Assembly: GCF_014334335.1 (NCBI RefSeq)
Contig: NZ_JACSEU010000001.1
Coordinates: 310,001-374,000 of the forward strand
DNA length: 64,000 nt
DNA from: Treponema sp. Marseille-Q3903
GTDB taxonomy: Bacteria > Spirochaetota > Spirochaetia > Treponematales > Treponemataceae
Reading direction: 5' to 3'
This document shows positions 16,792-25,006 of this stretch, piece after piece. A program made the position numbers and the translations under genes. The notes beneath the pieces were generated by a model. The model did no database searches. It was not told where the DNA came from and worked only from the letters and a program-made list of their open reading frames with translations. Each line of letters begins with the position of its first letter. The first letter of the stretch is position 1.

Positions 16792-18963
16792 TTACAAGTG
16801 TAAAACCCTGTCGTGGATATCGCCCAATCGCCCTTGACTTGCACCGGTGCTCATGTCGCCAATATAACCGCATATTCGTCGTAAAATGCTCATCTTGTTT
16901 AAATCGCGGTTGTGACAGTTCGGGCATTCCCACAGAAATTTTCCGTTTTCTTTGGCAAGTTTTATCTCACCGTGAAGCCCACAAACATTGCAGATATCGG
17001 ATTTTATATTGCATTCTGCATACAAAATCGTGTTGTATATGTGATCGATAACGGAAAGCAAAGCCTCCCGATTTTTTTCCATATTCGGAAGTTCAACGTA
17101 AGATACAGCTCCTCCTGTTGAAAGTTTAAGGAATTCAGCCTCGTTCGAAAGTTTGCTGAAAGCATCGATTTGTTGCGCAGGATTGATGTGGTAAGAGTTT
17201 GTCACATAATCGTGGTCTGTAACCCCTTCGACAATTCCGAAATTTGCTTTTAGAGCGTTGCTGAATCGTGTCGTAGTCTGCTCTTCAGGAGTTCCGTAAG
17301 TAGAAGTGTTTAAATATGAATTTGAATCTCCTTCTACCATAAGGCGTTTGTGCCACTCGTCGTGTTTTTGATGGAAGAAATTCAATATGGAAATTGCAAA
17401 ATCCCTTCCTTCTTTATCTAGAAGTTTTTTTCCTGTCAGATAATATGTCGTTTCCCAAAGTCCAACGTAGCCTAAAGAGTATGTTGAGTAAGGTCCTGTG
17501 ATGACATCATCGATCGTGTCTTCCGCATTTTTTCTTGTAAGTCCGCCGTACATCCACAAAATTGGGGCAACTTTTGCTTTTGTCCCTTTTAGCGATTTAT
17601 AGCGTTCAACAAGACCTCGATAGCAGAGTTCCAACCTGTCATCAAGTATTCTCCAGAATTCGTCGATGTTGTGTTTGCTTTCAAGTGCAACAAAAGGAAG
17701 GTTGATTGTAACAACTCCGCAGTTAAAGCGGCCGTAGAACTTTTCTTTTCCGTTTTCTTTCCAGCCAGTTGTAAGGAATGAACGGCAGCCCATGCAAGGA
17801 TAAGGAGTGTCTACTTCTTTTATCTTTCGCTGTACTTTTGCAGATATAAAATCAGGAGCCATTCGTTTAGAAACGCATTCTGCGGCAAGTTCTGTAAGAT
17901 AATAATATTGTGATCCTTTTTCTGCGTTACATGTATCTAAAAAGTACAGAAGTTTCGGGAAAAGAGGGGCAACCCAATTGCCATTTTTGTCGAGGATACC
18001 TTTTATTCGTTGGCGTAAAACTTCGTCAATTACAATTGCAAGGTCTTTTTCCTGCTGTTCATTTTCGCACTCGTCAAAGTTCATCGCCATTGAAATAAAT
18101 GGAGACTGCCCATTTGTTCCGCTCAAAGATAGAATCTGATACTGAAAAGTCTGAACTCCATCGCATATCTCCTGACGAACTCGTTTTTCGACAATTTTAG
18201 ATATAAGAGGAGAATCTTCGCCAATTTCCGACTTTATGTCGCGGGTAATTTTTTGGCGAGAAACATCAACGTATTTTGCTATATGCGCCCAGGACATTGT
18301 CTGCCCACCGTACTGAGAACTGCTTACGTGGAGAGCGACCTGACTCGCCAAATTGCATGCAGTGCGGAAAGATTTTGGCTCTTCAATTGCAACAGAATTT
18401 AAAACAAATCCGTGTGCAAGCATGTCTTTCAGATTGACAAGGCAACAGTTGCTCATGTGTTGCAACGGAGAATAATCCATGTCATGAAAATGAATCTGCC
18501 CTTTTTCATGAGCTACGACGAGTTCTTTTGGCAAAATTTTTTTACCGATTGTTTTTGCCATAGTTCCCGCAATGTAGTCACGTTGTGTTGAGAGGAGAAC
18601 CGGATTTTTGTTTGAGTTATCCTGTTTGATATCTTCATCTCTGCCATTTACTATTGAAAGGATTTTTTCTTCAGACTCAGTAAATTTTTTCATATGGCGC
18701 TTTTTGTCACGGTAAAGAATATAAGATTTTGCGATTTCGTAGTGATTGTGAGAAAGCGCTTTTTCAACTTTATCTTGAACTGTTTCTACGCCAACTGTCG
18801 AAAACCCTTCAAGAGAGTTAAGAACTGCGATTACAATTTCATTGAGGGTATCTTGAGACATTCTGTAAATCTCTTCTACAGACATGTTTGCTTTTTGTAT
18901 AGCATTTTGTATCTTTGTAGCGTCGAAGTCTTGCTCTTCGCCGTTGCGTTTAATGAGTTTCAT
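16792..18963 (-). CDS. nrdD: anaerobic ribonucleoside-triphosphate reductase
   Basis: A 723-residue class III reductase that makes dNTPs anaerobically. It begins with an ATP-cone (KRNGEEQDFDATKIQNAIQKA near 4-24) that senses ATP/dATP, then the catalytic barrel, a C-terminal zinc site CNVCG...CPNC, and the glycyl-radical loop ICGYIGDMSTG close to the end. ATG 18963 is preferred to the upstream codon at 19032 because GGGTGGG precedes it and because the extension would run through two NrdR boxes. It is followed by nrdG, whose product activates it. Regulation by NrdR is strongly indicated. Confidence 0.95.
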   Translation of the reverse strand: MKLIKRNGEEQDFDATKIQNAIQKANMSVEEIYRMSQDTLNEIVIAVLNSLEGFSTVGVETVQDKVEKALSHNHYEIAKSYILYRDKKRHMKKFTESEEKILSIVNGRDEDIKQDNSNKNPVLLSTQRDYIAGTMAKTIGKKILPKELVVAHEKGQIHFHDMDYSPLQHMSNCCLVNLKDMLAHGFVLNSVAIEEPKSFRTACNLASQVALHVSSSQYGGQTMSWAHIAKYVDVSRQKITRDIKSEIGEDSPLISKIVEKRVRQEICDGVQTFQYQILSLSGTNGQSPFISMAMNFDECENEQQEKDLAIVIDEVLRQRIKGILDKNGNWVAPLFPKLLYFLDTCNAEKGSQYYYLTELAAECVSKRMAPDFISAKVQRKIKEVDTPYPCMGCRSFLTTGWKENGKEKFYGRFNCGVVTINLPFVALESKHNIDEFWRILDDRLELCYRGLVERYKSLKGTKAKVAPILWMYGGLTRKNAEDTIDDVITGPYSTYSLGYVGLWETTYYLTGKKLLDKEGRDFAISILNFFHQKHDEWHKRLMVEGDSNSYLNTSTYGTPEEQTTTRFSNALKANFGIVEGVTDHDYVTNSYHINPAQQIDAFSKLSNEAEFLKLSTGGAVSYVELPNMEKNREALLSVIDHIYNTILYAECNIKSDICNVCGLHGEIKLAKENGKFLWECPNCHNRDLNKMSILRRICGYIGDMSTGASQGRLGDIHDRVLHL

Positions 18964-18995
18964 AAATTGTATCCCACCCGTTATTTTTTTTTTTG

Positions 18996-19011
18996 TAACT
19001 ATATCTAGTGT
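18996..19011 (-). promoter_or_regulatory. NrdR box 2 (downstream)
   Basis: TAACTATATCTAGTGT matches the NrdR consensus ACACWATATATWGTGT at 13 of 16 positions. It lies in the nrdD leader, 43 bases centre to centre from box 1, close to four helical turns, which fits cooperative binding by the NrdR repressor. Confidence 0.8.
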
Positions 19012-19038
19012 ATTCGGTCGTCGTTTAATCAACTAGTT

Positions 19039-19054
19039 ACACTACATATAGTAG
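19039..19054 (-). promoter_or_regulatory. NrdR box 1 overlapping the nrdD -10
   Basis: ACACTACATATAGTAG matches the NrdR consensus at 13 of 16 positions and covers the minus-strand -10 hexamer TACTAT (19048-19053). NrdR binding here would block RNA polymerase directly. The nrdR gene is not in the window. Confidence 0.8.
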
Positions 19055-19076
19055 ACATAAACGGGAGGTTTGTCAA
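19048..19076 (-). promoter_or_regulatory. promoter of nrdDG
   Basis: Read on the minus strand: TTGACA (19076-19071), a 17-base spacer and TACTAT (19053-19048). Transcription would begin near 19041, giving a leader of nearly 80 bases before ATG 18963. Confidence 0.8.
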
Positions 19077-19093
19077 TCGCAGATATTAAATTT

Positions 19094-19975
19094 TTATTTT
19101 GAGATTTCCGAAACTGCTTTTACAATTCCGGCAAGGTTTTGGAAATCTGCCGGAACAATGATTTTTGTTGCCTGACCGTTTGCAGCTTTTTCCATAGTTT
19201 CGAGGCTTCTGTATTTTATCATCGTTTCGTCAAGGTTGACGTCTTTTATCATTTTGAGCCCGTTTGCGGTAGCTTTTTGAATCTCGAGAATCGCTTCAGC
19301 TTCTCCTTGTGCTTTACAGATTGCCGCAGCTTTCTGAGCCTCAGCCTCAAGGATCATCGATTGTTTTTTACCTTCAGCAACGAGAATTTGAGACTGCTTT
19401 TCGCCTTCCGCCACAAGAATTTTTTCACGTCGTTCTCGCTCGGCTCGCATCTGTTTTTCCATCGCTTCACGGATTGCTTCAGGCGGCTGAATGTTTTTTA
19501 CTTCAACTCTGTTTACTTTAATTCCCCAAGGGTCAGTCGCTTCATCAAGGATAGAACGCATTTTTGTATTTATGACATCGCGGCTTGTGAGGGTGGCGTC
19601 GAGATCTAGCTCACCGATAATGTTACGAAGTGTAGTTGCTGTCAACGTCTCAATAGCGAGCATCGGTCTTTCAACTCCGTAAGTATACAATTTTGGATCT
19701 GTAATTTGCATGTAAACTACAGTGTCGATATTCATTGTAACATTATCTTTTGTGATTACAGGTTGTGGCGGAAAGTCTAAAACTTGTTCCTTAAGAGTAA
19801 CTCTATTTGCCAATCGATCAATAAACGGAATTTTTACATGCAAGCCGGTTTGCCATGTATTTTCATAAGCACCGAGCCGCTCAATAATCACTGCGTTCGA
19901 CTGTGTAACAATGCGAATATTTGTAATGAAAAGGAGCATTACAATAACAAGAACTACGATAATTGCGTATAACAT
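19094..19975 (-). CDS. SPFH/Band 7 (stomatin-like, QmcA-type) membrane protein
   Basis: A 293-residue protein with one N-terminal membrane helix (about 2-18), an SPFH domain (about 20-190: QSNAVIIERLGAYENTW, YMQITDPKLYTYGV) and a long charged alanine/glutamate-rich coiled coil (about 175-245, with two AEGEKQSQ/AEGKKQSM repeats). Such proteins form large membrane-associated ring oligomers linked to lipid organisation and protease control. The gene directly follows the NfeD gene; NfeD-SPFH pairs are a conserved bacterial operon. The start at 19975 fits the beginning of the membrane helix. Confidence 0.92.
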   Translation of the reverse strand: MLYAIIVVLVIVMLLFITNIRIVTQSNAVIIERLGAYENTWQTGLHVKIPFIDRLANRVTLKEQVLDFPPQPVITKDNVTMNIDTVVYMQITDPKLYTYGVERPMLAIETLTATTLRNIIGELDLDATLTSRDVINTKMRSILDEATDPWGIKVNRVEVKNIQPPEAIREAMEKQMRAERERREKILVAEGEKQSQILVAEGKKQSMILEAEAQKAAAICKAQGEAEAILEIQKATANGLKMIKDVNLDETMIKYRSLETMEKAANGQATKIIVPADFQNLAGIVKAVSEISK

Positions 19976-20015
19976 ATTTTTCCTCTCTATATCTATCAGG
20001 TCATCATCTGACTTT

Positions 20016-20468
20016 TTAATTTCTCTTTACGTAGGCTGTGACGCCTTCGACATCTTCTACTGTGCACGTGCTGCCTTTTTCAAGGATAACATCGCCATGA
20101 ACGGAAGCCGACCATTCTATACCGTTGATTTTGATTGCTCCCTTTTCTAATGCTGTAATTTTTTTTGTAACTACAGCAGTCTTGCCGATTATTCTTTCGT
20201 AATTTGTTGCAATCTTTTTTTTATCAACTTTATTTTTAATTACAGGTCTTGTAAAAATCAAAAGCACTAAAGATATTGCGACAAAAATAAACAATTGTGC
20301 AGCAAATGGAATCGGAATAAAGGCAAGAAAAACCATAATAACGCCGCCGATTGCAAACCAAATTGTAGTCAACGTCAGAGTAAATGTTTCTATGACAATG
20401 CAGACGATTGCCACAGCGAGCCAAACCCATGGAAGATTGTTATTTAAAAAGGAGATGACATTTCCCAC
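20016..20468 (-). CDS. NfeD-like membrane protein with OB-fold domain
   Basis: A 150-residue protein of the short NfeD type: about three membrane helices (residues 10-85) followed by a soluble OB-fold domain (about 95-150: IIGKTAVVTKKITALEKGAIKINGIEW). The start is taken as GTG 20468, since GGAGG lies eight bases upstream and the family begins there; a longer frame reaching 20633 adds a cysteine-rich stretch unlike the family. It is partner of the SPFH protein downstream (40 bases). The pair is thought to help assemble SPFH rings; there is no protease domain in this short form. Confidence 0.88.
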   Translation of the reverse strand: MGNVISFLNNNLPWVWLAVAIVCIVIETFTLTLTTIWFAIGGVIMVFLAFIPIPFAAQLFIFVAISLVLLIFTRPVIKNKVDKKKIATNYERIIGKTAVVTKKITALEKGAIKINGIEWSASVHGDVILEKGSTCTVEDVEGVTAYVKRN

Positions 20469-20675
20469 TTTTGCGCCTCCGCAATAAAATAGTAATTCAT
20501 TAATTACTATTTGTAAACGGTGAAGATTGTTATATTTGTGACGACGGAAGTTTTGGACAGCACGAAAATATTTGCACCAACGACAAATTTTGCACAGAGC
20601 GATAAAATCCGCACCTCGCATAAAATTTAGCATAATGGCGATTGCTTTTATGTGTGACTTTTGACATTTTTAGTT

Positions 20676-20681
20676 TATAAT
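20676..20681 (+). promoter_or_regulatory. -10 box close to the kinase start codon
   Basis: TATAAT at 20676-20681 ends eight bases before ATG 20690, with TGTGAC at 20653-20658 (17-base spacer) as a poor -35. A TTGACA at 20661-20666 is too close to serve this -10. No Shine-Dalgarno sequence is present, so the mRNA may be leaderless. Confidence 0.5.
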
Positions 20682-20689
20682 TATTTACG

Positions 20690-22570
20690 ATGTTAGATTT
20701 TAAAGTTTACAAAAATACTAGAAGATTAAAAGCTGCAATGTCTGTAATTTTTGCTACGACATTGATTCTTATCGCTGTCGTTACTTTTGCCAGCACAGAA
20801 CTAAAGGGGATTTTCTATAAAAACACACTTGATATAAAGCGAGAATTTTACAAAGATTCTGTCGAAAATTTAAAAATTGAGATAGATGCTATGCGAACGC
20901 AGCTTAAAAATGCGAATCCGAATATTACTTTTACCGAAGAAAAAAAAGCGGTTGAAAAGTTTTTGCGAGAAATATTTTATTCAGCGAACCTTGAAGATGA
21001 ATCTTATATGTGGGTTCAAGAGATAAAAAATTATAATGGCGGAGATGATTATGCAGTTCGTCTGATTCATCCGAATTTGAGAGATACGGAAGGTCTTCTG
21101 CTTTCCACAAATTCTGACGATGGGGTTGGAAACTTTCCTTTTAAAAGAGAACTGGAAGGAATAAACAAAAAAGGTTTTGTTTTCTTTACATATCAATTTC
21201 AAACGATGAATTCAGATAGCAAAACTATGAAGATAACATATTCGTCTCTTTATAAAGATTTTGACTGGACTATCTCGCGAGGAATCACTTTGCGAAAAAT
21301 CGATGAATCTGTTTCTCAAGTTTTAACCCAGTATCGGCACATTATATTTATTATTTTTTTTATTTACGTGTTTGGAGTGATCATCATAGTGATGTATGCA
21401 CTTGCGTTGACAGAAAAATCAGAAGATCTCGGCACTGCAAATAAATCAAAAAGCATGTTTCTTTTTAATATGTCTCACGATATTAGAACGCCAATGAATG
21501 CTGTTATCGGGTTTACAACGCTCGCTCTAAAAGACGTTTCAAACGCAGCAAAAGTCAAAGACTATCTTACAAAAGTAAAAACTTCCAGCGAATATATGAT
21601 GACAATTTTAAATGATATTCTTGAGATGGCTAGAATTGAAAACGGAAAGCTTGACATTGAAAGTGCGCCTGTAAATCTCCTTGAGGGGACAGAAAATATT
21701 AAAACAATATTAGGAGAAATGGCTGAATCAAAAAAAATTAAGCTGGAGCTGATAGATAATATTGAACATCCCGTTGTGTATTCAGATAAGTTGCACATAA
21801 TGCAGATTACGCTGAATCTCCTTTCTAATTCAATAAAGTATACAAATGAAGGAGGTCATGTTTCGCGCGTTTGGACAGAAACTCCGAGTGACAAACCAGG
21901 TTGGGCAAATTACACGGCGATAGTGCGGGATAACGGGATAGGAATGGCTCCCGAATTTGTAGAAAAGATATTTGATATTTTTGAGCGAGAAAGAACTGAC
22001 GCTACAACAGGTGTTCAGGGGACAGGACTTGGGATGAGCATTGTAAAACGTCTTGTTGACGCTATGAACGGCAAAATAGAGATTAAAAGTGAAAAAAACA
22101 AAGGCACGGAAATTTCTGTAACAATTCCAATGAAGATTGTCGAGGAAAATGTTGCAAATCATAAAGACGATGAAATACCTTTTGATTTATCGGGAAAACG
22201 AGTGCTCCTCGTAGAAGACAACTTGTTCAATAGAGAAATTGCATTTGAATTGCTAGAAGACAGAGGTCTAACTGTTGAAACTGCAAATGACGGTTCAGTT
22301 GCCATCGAGAAAATAAAAAATAGCGAAGCAGGAACATTCGATTTTATCTTAATGGACGTTCAGATGCCGGTTATGGATGGTTATGCGGCGACACAAATTA
22401 TCCGAAATTTATCAGATAAGAAGAAAGCGAATATACCAATCATAGCGATGACAGCAAATGCATTTGAAGAAGACAAGAAAGCTGCGCTGAAGGTGGGGAT
22501 GAACGCCCATGTTTCAAAACCGATCGATATGGATGTTTTGTGCAAAATCATAGCTACGATAATATGTTAG
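20690..22570 (+). CDS. hybrid sensor histidine kinase with receiver domain
   Basis: A 626-residue membrane kinase. Membrane helix 1 is about residues 16-34, an extracytoplasmic Cache-like sensor about 40-210, helix 2 about 218-240, a HisKA domain with MSHDIRTPMN and phospho-acceptor H263, an ATPase domain with NLLSNSIKY, DNGIGM and GTGLGMS (about 378-450), and a C-terminal receiver (about 504-622) with D556 in LMDVQMP and K610 in SKP. It phosphorylates itself in response to an unknown ligand and passes phosphate to its own receiver. No separate response regulator lies nearby, so the output is unknown. The -10 box lies eight bases before the start codon. Confidence 0.92.
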   Translation: MLDFKVYKNTRRLKAAMSVIFATTLILIAVVTFASTELKGIFYKNTLDIKREFYKDSVENLKIEIDAMRTQLKNANPNITFTEEKKAVEKFLREIFYSANLEDESYMWVQEIKNYNGGDDYAVRLIHPNLRDTEGLLLSTNSDDGVGNFPFKRELEGINKKGFVFFTYQFQTMNSDSKTMKITYSSLYKDFDWTISRGITLRKIDESVSQVLTQYRHIIFIIFFIYVFGVIIIVMYALALTEKSEDLGTANKSKSMFLFNMSHDIRTPMNAVIGFTTLALKDVSNAAKVKDYLTKVKTSSEYMMTILNDILEMARIENGKLDIESAPVNLLEGTENIKTILGEMAESKKIKLELIDNIEHPVVYSDKLHIMQITLNLLSNSIKYTNEGGHVSRVWTETPSDKPGWANYTAIVRDNGIGMAPEFVEKIFDIFERERTDATTGVQGTGLGMSIVKRLVDAMNGKIEIKSEKNKGTEISVTIPMKIVEENVANHKDDEIPFDLSGKRVLLVEDNLFNREIAFELLEDRGLTVETANDGSVAIEKIKNSEAGTFDFILMDVQMPVMDGYAATQIIRNLSDKKKANIPIIAMTANAFEEDKKAALKVGMNAHVSKPIDMDVLCKIIATIIC

Positions 22571-22605
22571 CCGTTGTAAAAATTAAAAAAGTCTGAGGGT
22601 GTTAT

Positions 22606-23799
22606 ATGCAGTTTAGAAAAGACAAATATGGCAAAGGATTGTCGATTTTAGGGATGGTTGTATGCGCTTTACCAAAAAAGGCGGCGTGATTGACATAAAC
22701 AAAGCTGAAAAAGAAATAATGGCTGCATACAGTGCAGGCATAAATTATTACGATACAGCGTATATCTATCCGGGAAGCGAAGCTGTTCTCGGCGAAATTC
22801 TCGAAAGAAACAAAATTCGTAAAAATGTAAATATCGCAACAAAATTGCCGCAGTATTTAATCCGCGATAAAATGCTATAGAGCGATATTTTAAAGAAGAG
22901 CTTTCTCGTCTTAGAACTGATTATATAGATTATTATTTAATGCATCATTTGACAGATATAGAGATGTGGGAAAAACTGAAGCGAATCGGGATAGAAGACT
23001 GGATCAAGCAGAAAAAAAAAGCGGACAGATTCACAACATCGGGTTTTCTTACCATGGAAATTCTGATGGCTTTGTAAACATTTTGAACAGCTATGATTGG
23101 GATTTTTGCATGATACAGTACAATTATCTTGATGAAGTTTCCCAAGCAGGAGTTGTTGGGGTAAAAGCCGCTGCAAAAAAAGGAATTCCTGTGATAATTA
23201 TGGAACCTCTGCGCGGAGGTAAACTTGTAAACATGCTCCCTGAAAAAGCAAAAAAATTGTTTGCAGAAAGTGAACATGGCAAAAAACGAGGCTGGACTCC
23301 GGCTGAATTGGCGTTTCGCCGGCTTTATAACCAACCGGAAATAACAACAGTCTTATCGGGGATGAATTCTTTGGAGATGGTTGAAGAAAATGTTCGCATT
23401 GCAGATGAGATAAAAGTTGGAATGTTTGAACAGGCCGATTTTAATCTTCTTAAAGAAGTTACGGCTGCAATTAAGGAAAACGAACGCATCGGTTGCACGG
23501 ACTTCCGATATTGTATGCCTTGTCCCAAAGGAGTAGATATTCCGGGAATTTTCGGGTGCTGGAACACTATGTATACCGAAAAAAAGAAGAGCGGTCGTCT
23601 GCAATTTTTTCAAACAGTCGCCTTTACAAAAGAACCGTCTTTTGCGACTTTGTGCAGAGGCTGCGGGATATGTGAAAAACATTGTCCACAGAATCTGCCT
23701 ATCATTAAAAAATTAAAGGAAGCAGATAAAGAACTTCGTCCGCTTCCTTTTAAAATTGTAATAGATTTAGCTCGCAAGCTGATGTATCACAGTCTATAG
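22606..23799 (+). pseudogene. aldo/keto reductase with C-terminal Fe-S domain, frameshifted three times
   Basis: The homology runs MQFRKDKYGKGLSILG, then MRFTKKGGVIDINKAEKE.., then AIERYFKEELSRLRTDYIDYYLMHH, then SGQIHNIGFSYHGN through to CRGCGICEKHC (4Fe-4S ligands) and the TAG at 23797-23799. Each join needs one added base: near 22650-22660, in the A-run 22869-22872, and in the nine-A run 23012-23020. All three are apparent one-base deletions, two in homopolymers, so either the gene is decaying or the sequence has errors. If intact it would be about 398 residues, an NAD(P)H-linked oxidoreductase fused to a ferredoxin-like domain. It converges on flavodoxin with a 6-base overlap. Confidence 0.82.
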
Positions 23800-24207
23800 A
23801 GCTTTTTTAGCCCATTCCTGGCATTTAGAAATATCATCACCTTCTGGAGTTAAATGAACCATAAGGCTTTCTGTAACTGTTGCACCGGCAGCTTTTGCTC
23901 TTTCTTCCCAATCTCTGAGCCACTGACCGTCACCCCAGTCGTAAGAACCAAAAAGCCCAACTTTTTTGCCTGAAAGACCACTTTCAATACCTGTATAAAA
24001 AGCTTCCATTGTGTCTTCCAAAACTTCATCGCCCATTGCAGGACTTCCAAGCAGTATAACATCGCTAGATGTAACAGATGATGCGTCAGCATTGTCGGCA
24101 GTTCCAAAAACAACTTCAGCACCTGTTGAAGCAACAGCTTCTTTGATTGAGTTTGCCATTGCCTCTGTGTTTCCTGTTGTGCTGGCATAAATAATAGATA
24201 CTTTCAT
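23794..24207 (-). CDS. flavodoxin
   Basis: A 137-residue short-chain flavodoxin. The FMN phosphate loop is STTGNTE (9-15); the flavin-stacking regions are near LGSPAMGDE (53-61) and GSYDWGDGQWL (86-96). It is a low-potential one-electron carrier that commonly replaces ferredoxin when iron is scarce (established). It lies seven bases downstream of a DUF3793-like gene and shares its promoter, which carries a GTTAG-N6-CTAAC site at the start codon. Its stop overlaps the 3' end of the opposing reductase. The regulatory context supports metal-dependent expression. Confidence 0.93.
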   Translation of the reverse strand: MKVSIIYASTTGNTEAMANSIKEAVASTGAEVVFGTADNADASSVTSSDVILLGSPAMGDEVLEDTMEAFYTGIESGLSGKKVGLFGSYDWGDGQWLRDWEERAKAAGATVTESLMVHLTPEGDDISKCQEWAKKAL

Positions 24208-24214
24208 TTTGACC

Positions 24215-24799
24215 TCACGCGGCTTTTTTAGCCATTTCTTTATATTTTTTGATTATCTGAGGAATAGAAAACCCCTCAGAAAACCATTGATTACACATTT
24301 GACTGCACTGCTTATAACGTTCACAGCACCGTTTTGCTTCTTCCGGATTGCAGTAAGATTTCCAGTATCCGCAGTATTTAGAAGACTTTCCCTGATTTTT
24401 TTCAAAACCGATAACGTCTTCTATCGGGTAGCCCAAAAAAATACCGACCTCGTGTGGGAAATTTTTATTAGTCTGAAGACGATAGAATAATTCACGAAGA
24501 GTTTTTGTAGTGTCAAAAAGGTTTGAAAACCCTTTACTGCACAGATACGCTTGGACAAATGAATCTTCAAGAATTTTTCCAATCCAGACAATGTTATAAA
24601 TAAAAATCATCGTTATGTTTGATGAGCTTTTGAATGCGGAGATAGATATCCCTTGTCTGTTTGCAAGAACTTCCCAATTTTCAAGCGCAGATTTTGAAAA
24701 CTGCTGTGATGGAATTGTGAATAGATTTGCAGGTTTTATTCCGCACATTGTATGAGACGAACACCGAAGAAAAAGTTGATTGATATCAATATTAGTCAT
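24215..24799 (-). CDS. DUF3793-like protein
   Basis: A 194-residue soluble protein, rich in cysteine near the C-terminus (CCERYKQCSQMCNQWF), with YPIEDVIGF and KYCGYWKSY segments. It resembles the DUF3793 family of anaerobes, whose function is unknown and which often sits beside flavodoxin or iron-uptake genes; the family assignment is from memory of such motifs. ATG 24799 is chosen over TTG 24808 because AAGG lies about nine bases upstream and an operator-like palindrome overlaps the ATG. TTGACT and TTTAAT upstream on the minus strand form a possible promoter. It is followed closely by flavodoxin. Confidence 0.7.
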   Translation of the reverse strand: MTNIDINQLFLRCSSHTMCGIKPANLFTIPSQQFSKSALENWEVLANRQGISISAFKSSSNITMIFIYNIVWIGKILEDSFVQAYLCSKGFSNLFDTTKTLRELFYRLQTNKNFPHEVGIFLGYPIEDVIGFEKNQGKSSKYCGYWKSYCNPEEAKRCCERYKQCSQMCNQWFSEGFSIPQIIKKYKEMAKKAA

Positions 24800-24806
24800 A
24801 ACTAAC
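24791..24806 (-). promoter_or_regulatory. operator site 4 (one mismatch) at the DUF3793 start codon
   Basis: ATTAG (24791-24795), six bases, CTAAC (24802-24806) differs from GTTAG-N6-CTAAC at one position. It overlaps the ATG at 24799, downstream of the likely minus-strand promoter, a position where a repressor would act as a roadblock. Confidence 0.5.
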
Positions 24807-24865
24807 AACCTTAAAACAAAAATTAAATGATTTTCTAAAACAAGTCAATAGATTTTCAGAAAAAA

Positions 24866-24881
24866 GTTAGTTAGTGCTAAC
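24866..24881. promoter_or_regulatory. GTTAG-N6-CTAAC operator, site 2
   Basis: GTTAG (24866-24870), TTAGTG, CTAAC (24877-24881) is a perfect copy of the 5-6-5 palindrome. It lies just before TATAAA (24888-24893), which could be the -10 of the rightward importer promoter, so it would cover the -35 region. It is also about 20 bases upstream of the leftward -35. Confidence 0.65.
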
Positions 24882-24938
24882 AATGTGTATAAAATTTAAA
24901 AAACCAACAAATTTGTTGCATAAGCAACAGTTTACCGG

Positions 24939-24954
24939 GTTAGCTTTCACTAAC
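24939..24954. promoter_or_regulatory. GTTAG-N6-CTAAC operator, site 3
   Basis: GTTAG (24939-24943), CTTTCA, CTAAC (24950-24954) is another perfect copy of the palindrome, 52 bases before the start codon of the ABC substrate-binding protein. Confidence 0.65.
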
Positions 24955-24963
24955 ATGTATATG

Positions 24964-24979
24964 AAACTTAGTTAAGTTT
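24964..24979. promoter_or_regulatory. 7-bp palindrome AAACTTA-N2-TAAGTTT
   Basis: A perfect inverted repeat with a two-base centre lies between operator site 3 and the AGGAGG (24994-24999) of the substrate-binding protein gene. It may be a second regulator site or a degenerate extra half-site of the same operator (it contains TTAGTTAA). Confidence 0.4.
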
Positions 24980-25006
24980 ACAAACCAAAATAAAGGAGGT
25001 TTCCAG

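Noticed and set aside
18964-19032. Longer N-terminus of NrdD from 19032
   Set aside because: It would run through an NrdR box and lacks a ribosome binding site; GGGTGGG and the ATP-cone start support ATG 18963.
20469-20633. Longer N-terminus of the NfeD protein
   Set aside because: The extra 55 residues are cysteine- and arginine-rich and unlike the family; GGAGG fits the GTG at 20468.
20661-20666. TTGACA as -35 of the hybrid kinase gene
   Set aside because: It is only nine bases from the TATAAT at 20676, and the hexamer 17 bases downstream is TTTACG, a poor -10.
22662-22880. Separate 72-residue gene between the kinase and the reductase
   Set aside because: Its sequence is the second part of the aldo/keto reductase homology; it ends only because of the frameshift in the A-run 22869-22872.
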